A DNA stretch of 14,411 nt from assembly GCA_050011635.1 (NCBI GenBank), contig JBEKIU010000106.1, forward strand, positions 1 through 14,411. Direction: 5' to 3'. This document shows, piece by piece, positions 13,788-14,411 of this stretch. Below the pieces are notes generated by a model. It was not told the DNA's origin and ran no database searches. It saw only the letters and a list, made by a program, of their open reading frames with translations. A program made the translations under genes and the position numbers. Source of the DNA: Bog-756 sp050011635. Lineage in GTDB: Bacteria; Actinomycetota; Acidimicrobiia; Acidimicrobiales; RAAP-2. Position 1 is the first letter of the stretch; every line of letters starts with the position of its first letter.

Positions 13788-14411
13788 GCTCTCCGGGCTC
13801 GCAAGACCGAATCGCATCGCAGGTGAAGATCGCCCCGTCGGCCGATCAGGAGCAGTCCACACCCGCCGAGGGCGCCGTGAACGTCGGCAAGAACTCGGCG
13901 TCCCGGGCTCCCGCGGGCGAGAAACCGTGGACAAGCTCGCGGTTCTGGGTCCTCCAGCTCGTCATCCTGGCGATCTACCTGATCAGGCTGGCAGCGACGG
14001 TCGCGTTCCACCTCGAGGTCAACTCACAAGCGCTCGAATACTCCACGATCGCCCTCTTCTTGGTGCCTGTCGTCTTCTCCGCACTCAACTACGGGGTGCG
14101 CGGCGCGATGTTCACCGCGAGCTGGGTGACGGTCCTCGCCATCCCGCGATTCGTACTCGCCATCGGCAATGGCGACTCCATCGCTGCATGGGCAGAATTG
14201 GCCCAGGTCATCGTGCTCGACGCCCTCTCCCTTCTTGTCGGTCAGCGAGTGACTGCGGAGCGAGAGGCGCGCCAGATCGCCGAGACGGAACACCAGGCGC
14301 ACCTCGGCGCCGAAGCCCTCTACCGGGATCTGTTCGATTCGAACCAGGCACCGATACTCATCGTCGACGGGAACGGCAACGTGGTCGAGACGAACGCGTC
14401 GGCGCAGCGTG
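13784..14411 (+). CDS. Membrane PAS sensor protein, probable histidine kinase (partial, 3' end outside window)
   Basis: An open frame of 209 codons begins with GTG at 13784, overlapping the response-regulator stop (GTGA), and runs off the window. A ~47-residue hydrophilic cytoplasmic start is followed by about four membrane helices (near 48-66, 78-92, 97-117 and 125-141), then a charged coiled-coil stretch with REARQIAETEHQAHL. A PAS domain begins with ALYRDLFDSNQAPILIVDGN (about 170-189). The kinase core is not in the window. The call as a histidine kinase rests on this architecture and the partner regulator. The signal sensed is unknown; the membrane part has only short loops, suggesting sensing in or near the membrane. 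Confidence 0.82.
   Translation, partial: MSSPGSQDRIASQVKIAPSADQEQSTPAEGAVNVGKNSASRAPAGEKPWTSSRFWVLQLVILAIYLIRLAATVAFHLEVNSQALEYSTIALFLVPVVFSALNYGVRGAMFTASWVTVLAIPRFVLAIGNGDSIAAWAELAQVIVLDALSLLVGQRVTAEREARQIAETEHQAHLGAEALYRDLFDSNQAPILIVDGNGNVVETNASAQR

Overview
The window is high-GC DNA from an actinobacterium. Paired WYL regulators of PafB/PafC type, a divergent CtaG-type protein, frequent GTG/TTG starts and possible leaderless starts point that way. A type IV pilus locus of this style would fit the class Acidimicrobiia, but that placement is inference.

Layout. Positions 1-1050 (minus) hold the start of a second WYL gene and a complete first one, overlapping by 4 nt in the manner of pafB-pafC. 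Divergent from them at 1080-3528 (plus) are a CtaG-like membrane protein and a compact acyl-CoA carboxyltransferase. A polytopic membrane protein at 3589-5007 (minus) converges on the carboxyltransferase. Two strong hairpins separate it from a prepilin gene (5176-5778, minus), which is preceded by a 432-nt gene-free region rich in palindromes and nested inverted repeats. Upstream on the same strand lies the motor and platform set in the order pilB - pilT - pilC (12003 down to 6211), with pilB and pilT overlapping by 4 nt. Divergent from pilB is a plus-strand group: a prepilin-peptidase-like gene, a NarL/FixJ response regulator, and the first 209 codons of a membrane-anchored PAS sensor kinase.

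How it works together. PilB would power extension and PilT retraction through the PilC platform, moving the pilin PilA. The PilD-like protein is expected to process PilA, but its two catalytic aspartates appear replaced (Glu124 and Arg191), while its zinc-cysteine methyltransferase half is intact. Both ATPases carry extra N-terminal regions of the GspE/MshE N-domain type. PilB also contains a disordered linker with eight 21-bp tandem repeats. The adjoining two-component system is the obvious candidate regulator. No tRNA, rRNA, CRISPR array, insertion sequence or phage element was seen. The best leads for something new are the degenerate peptidase, the N-terminally extended PilT, and the structured pilin leader with its two GATGCATC palindromes.
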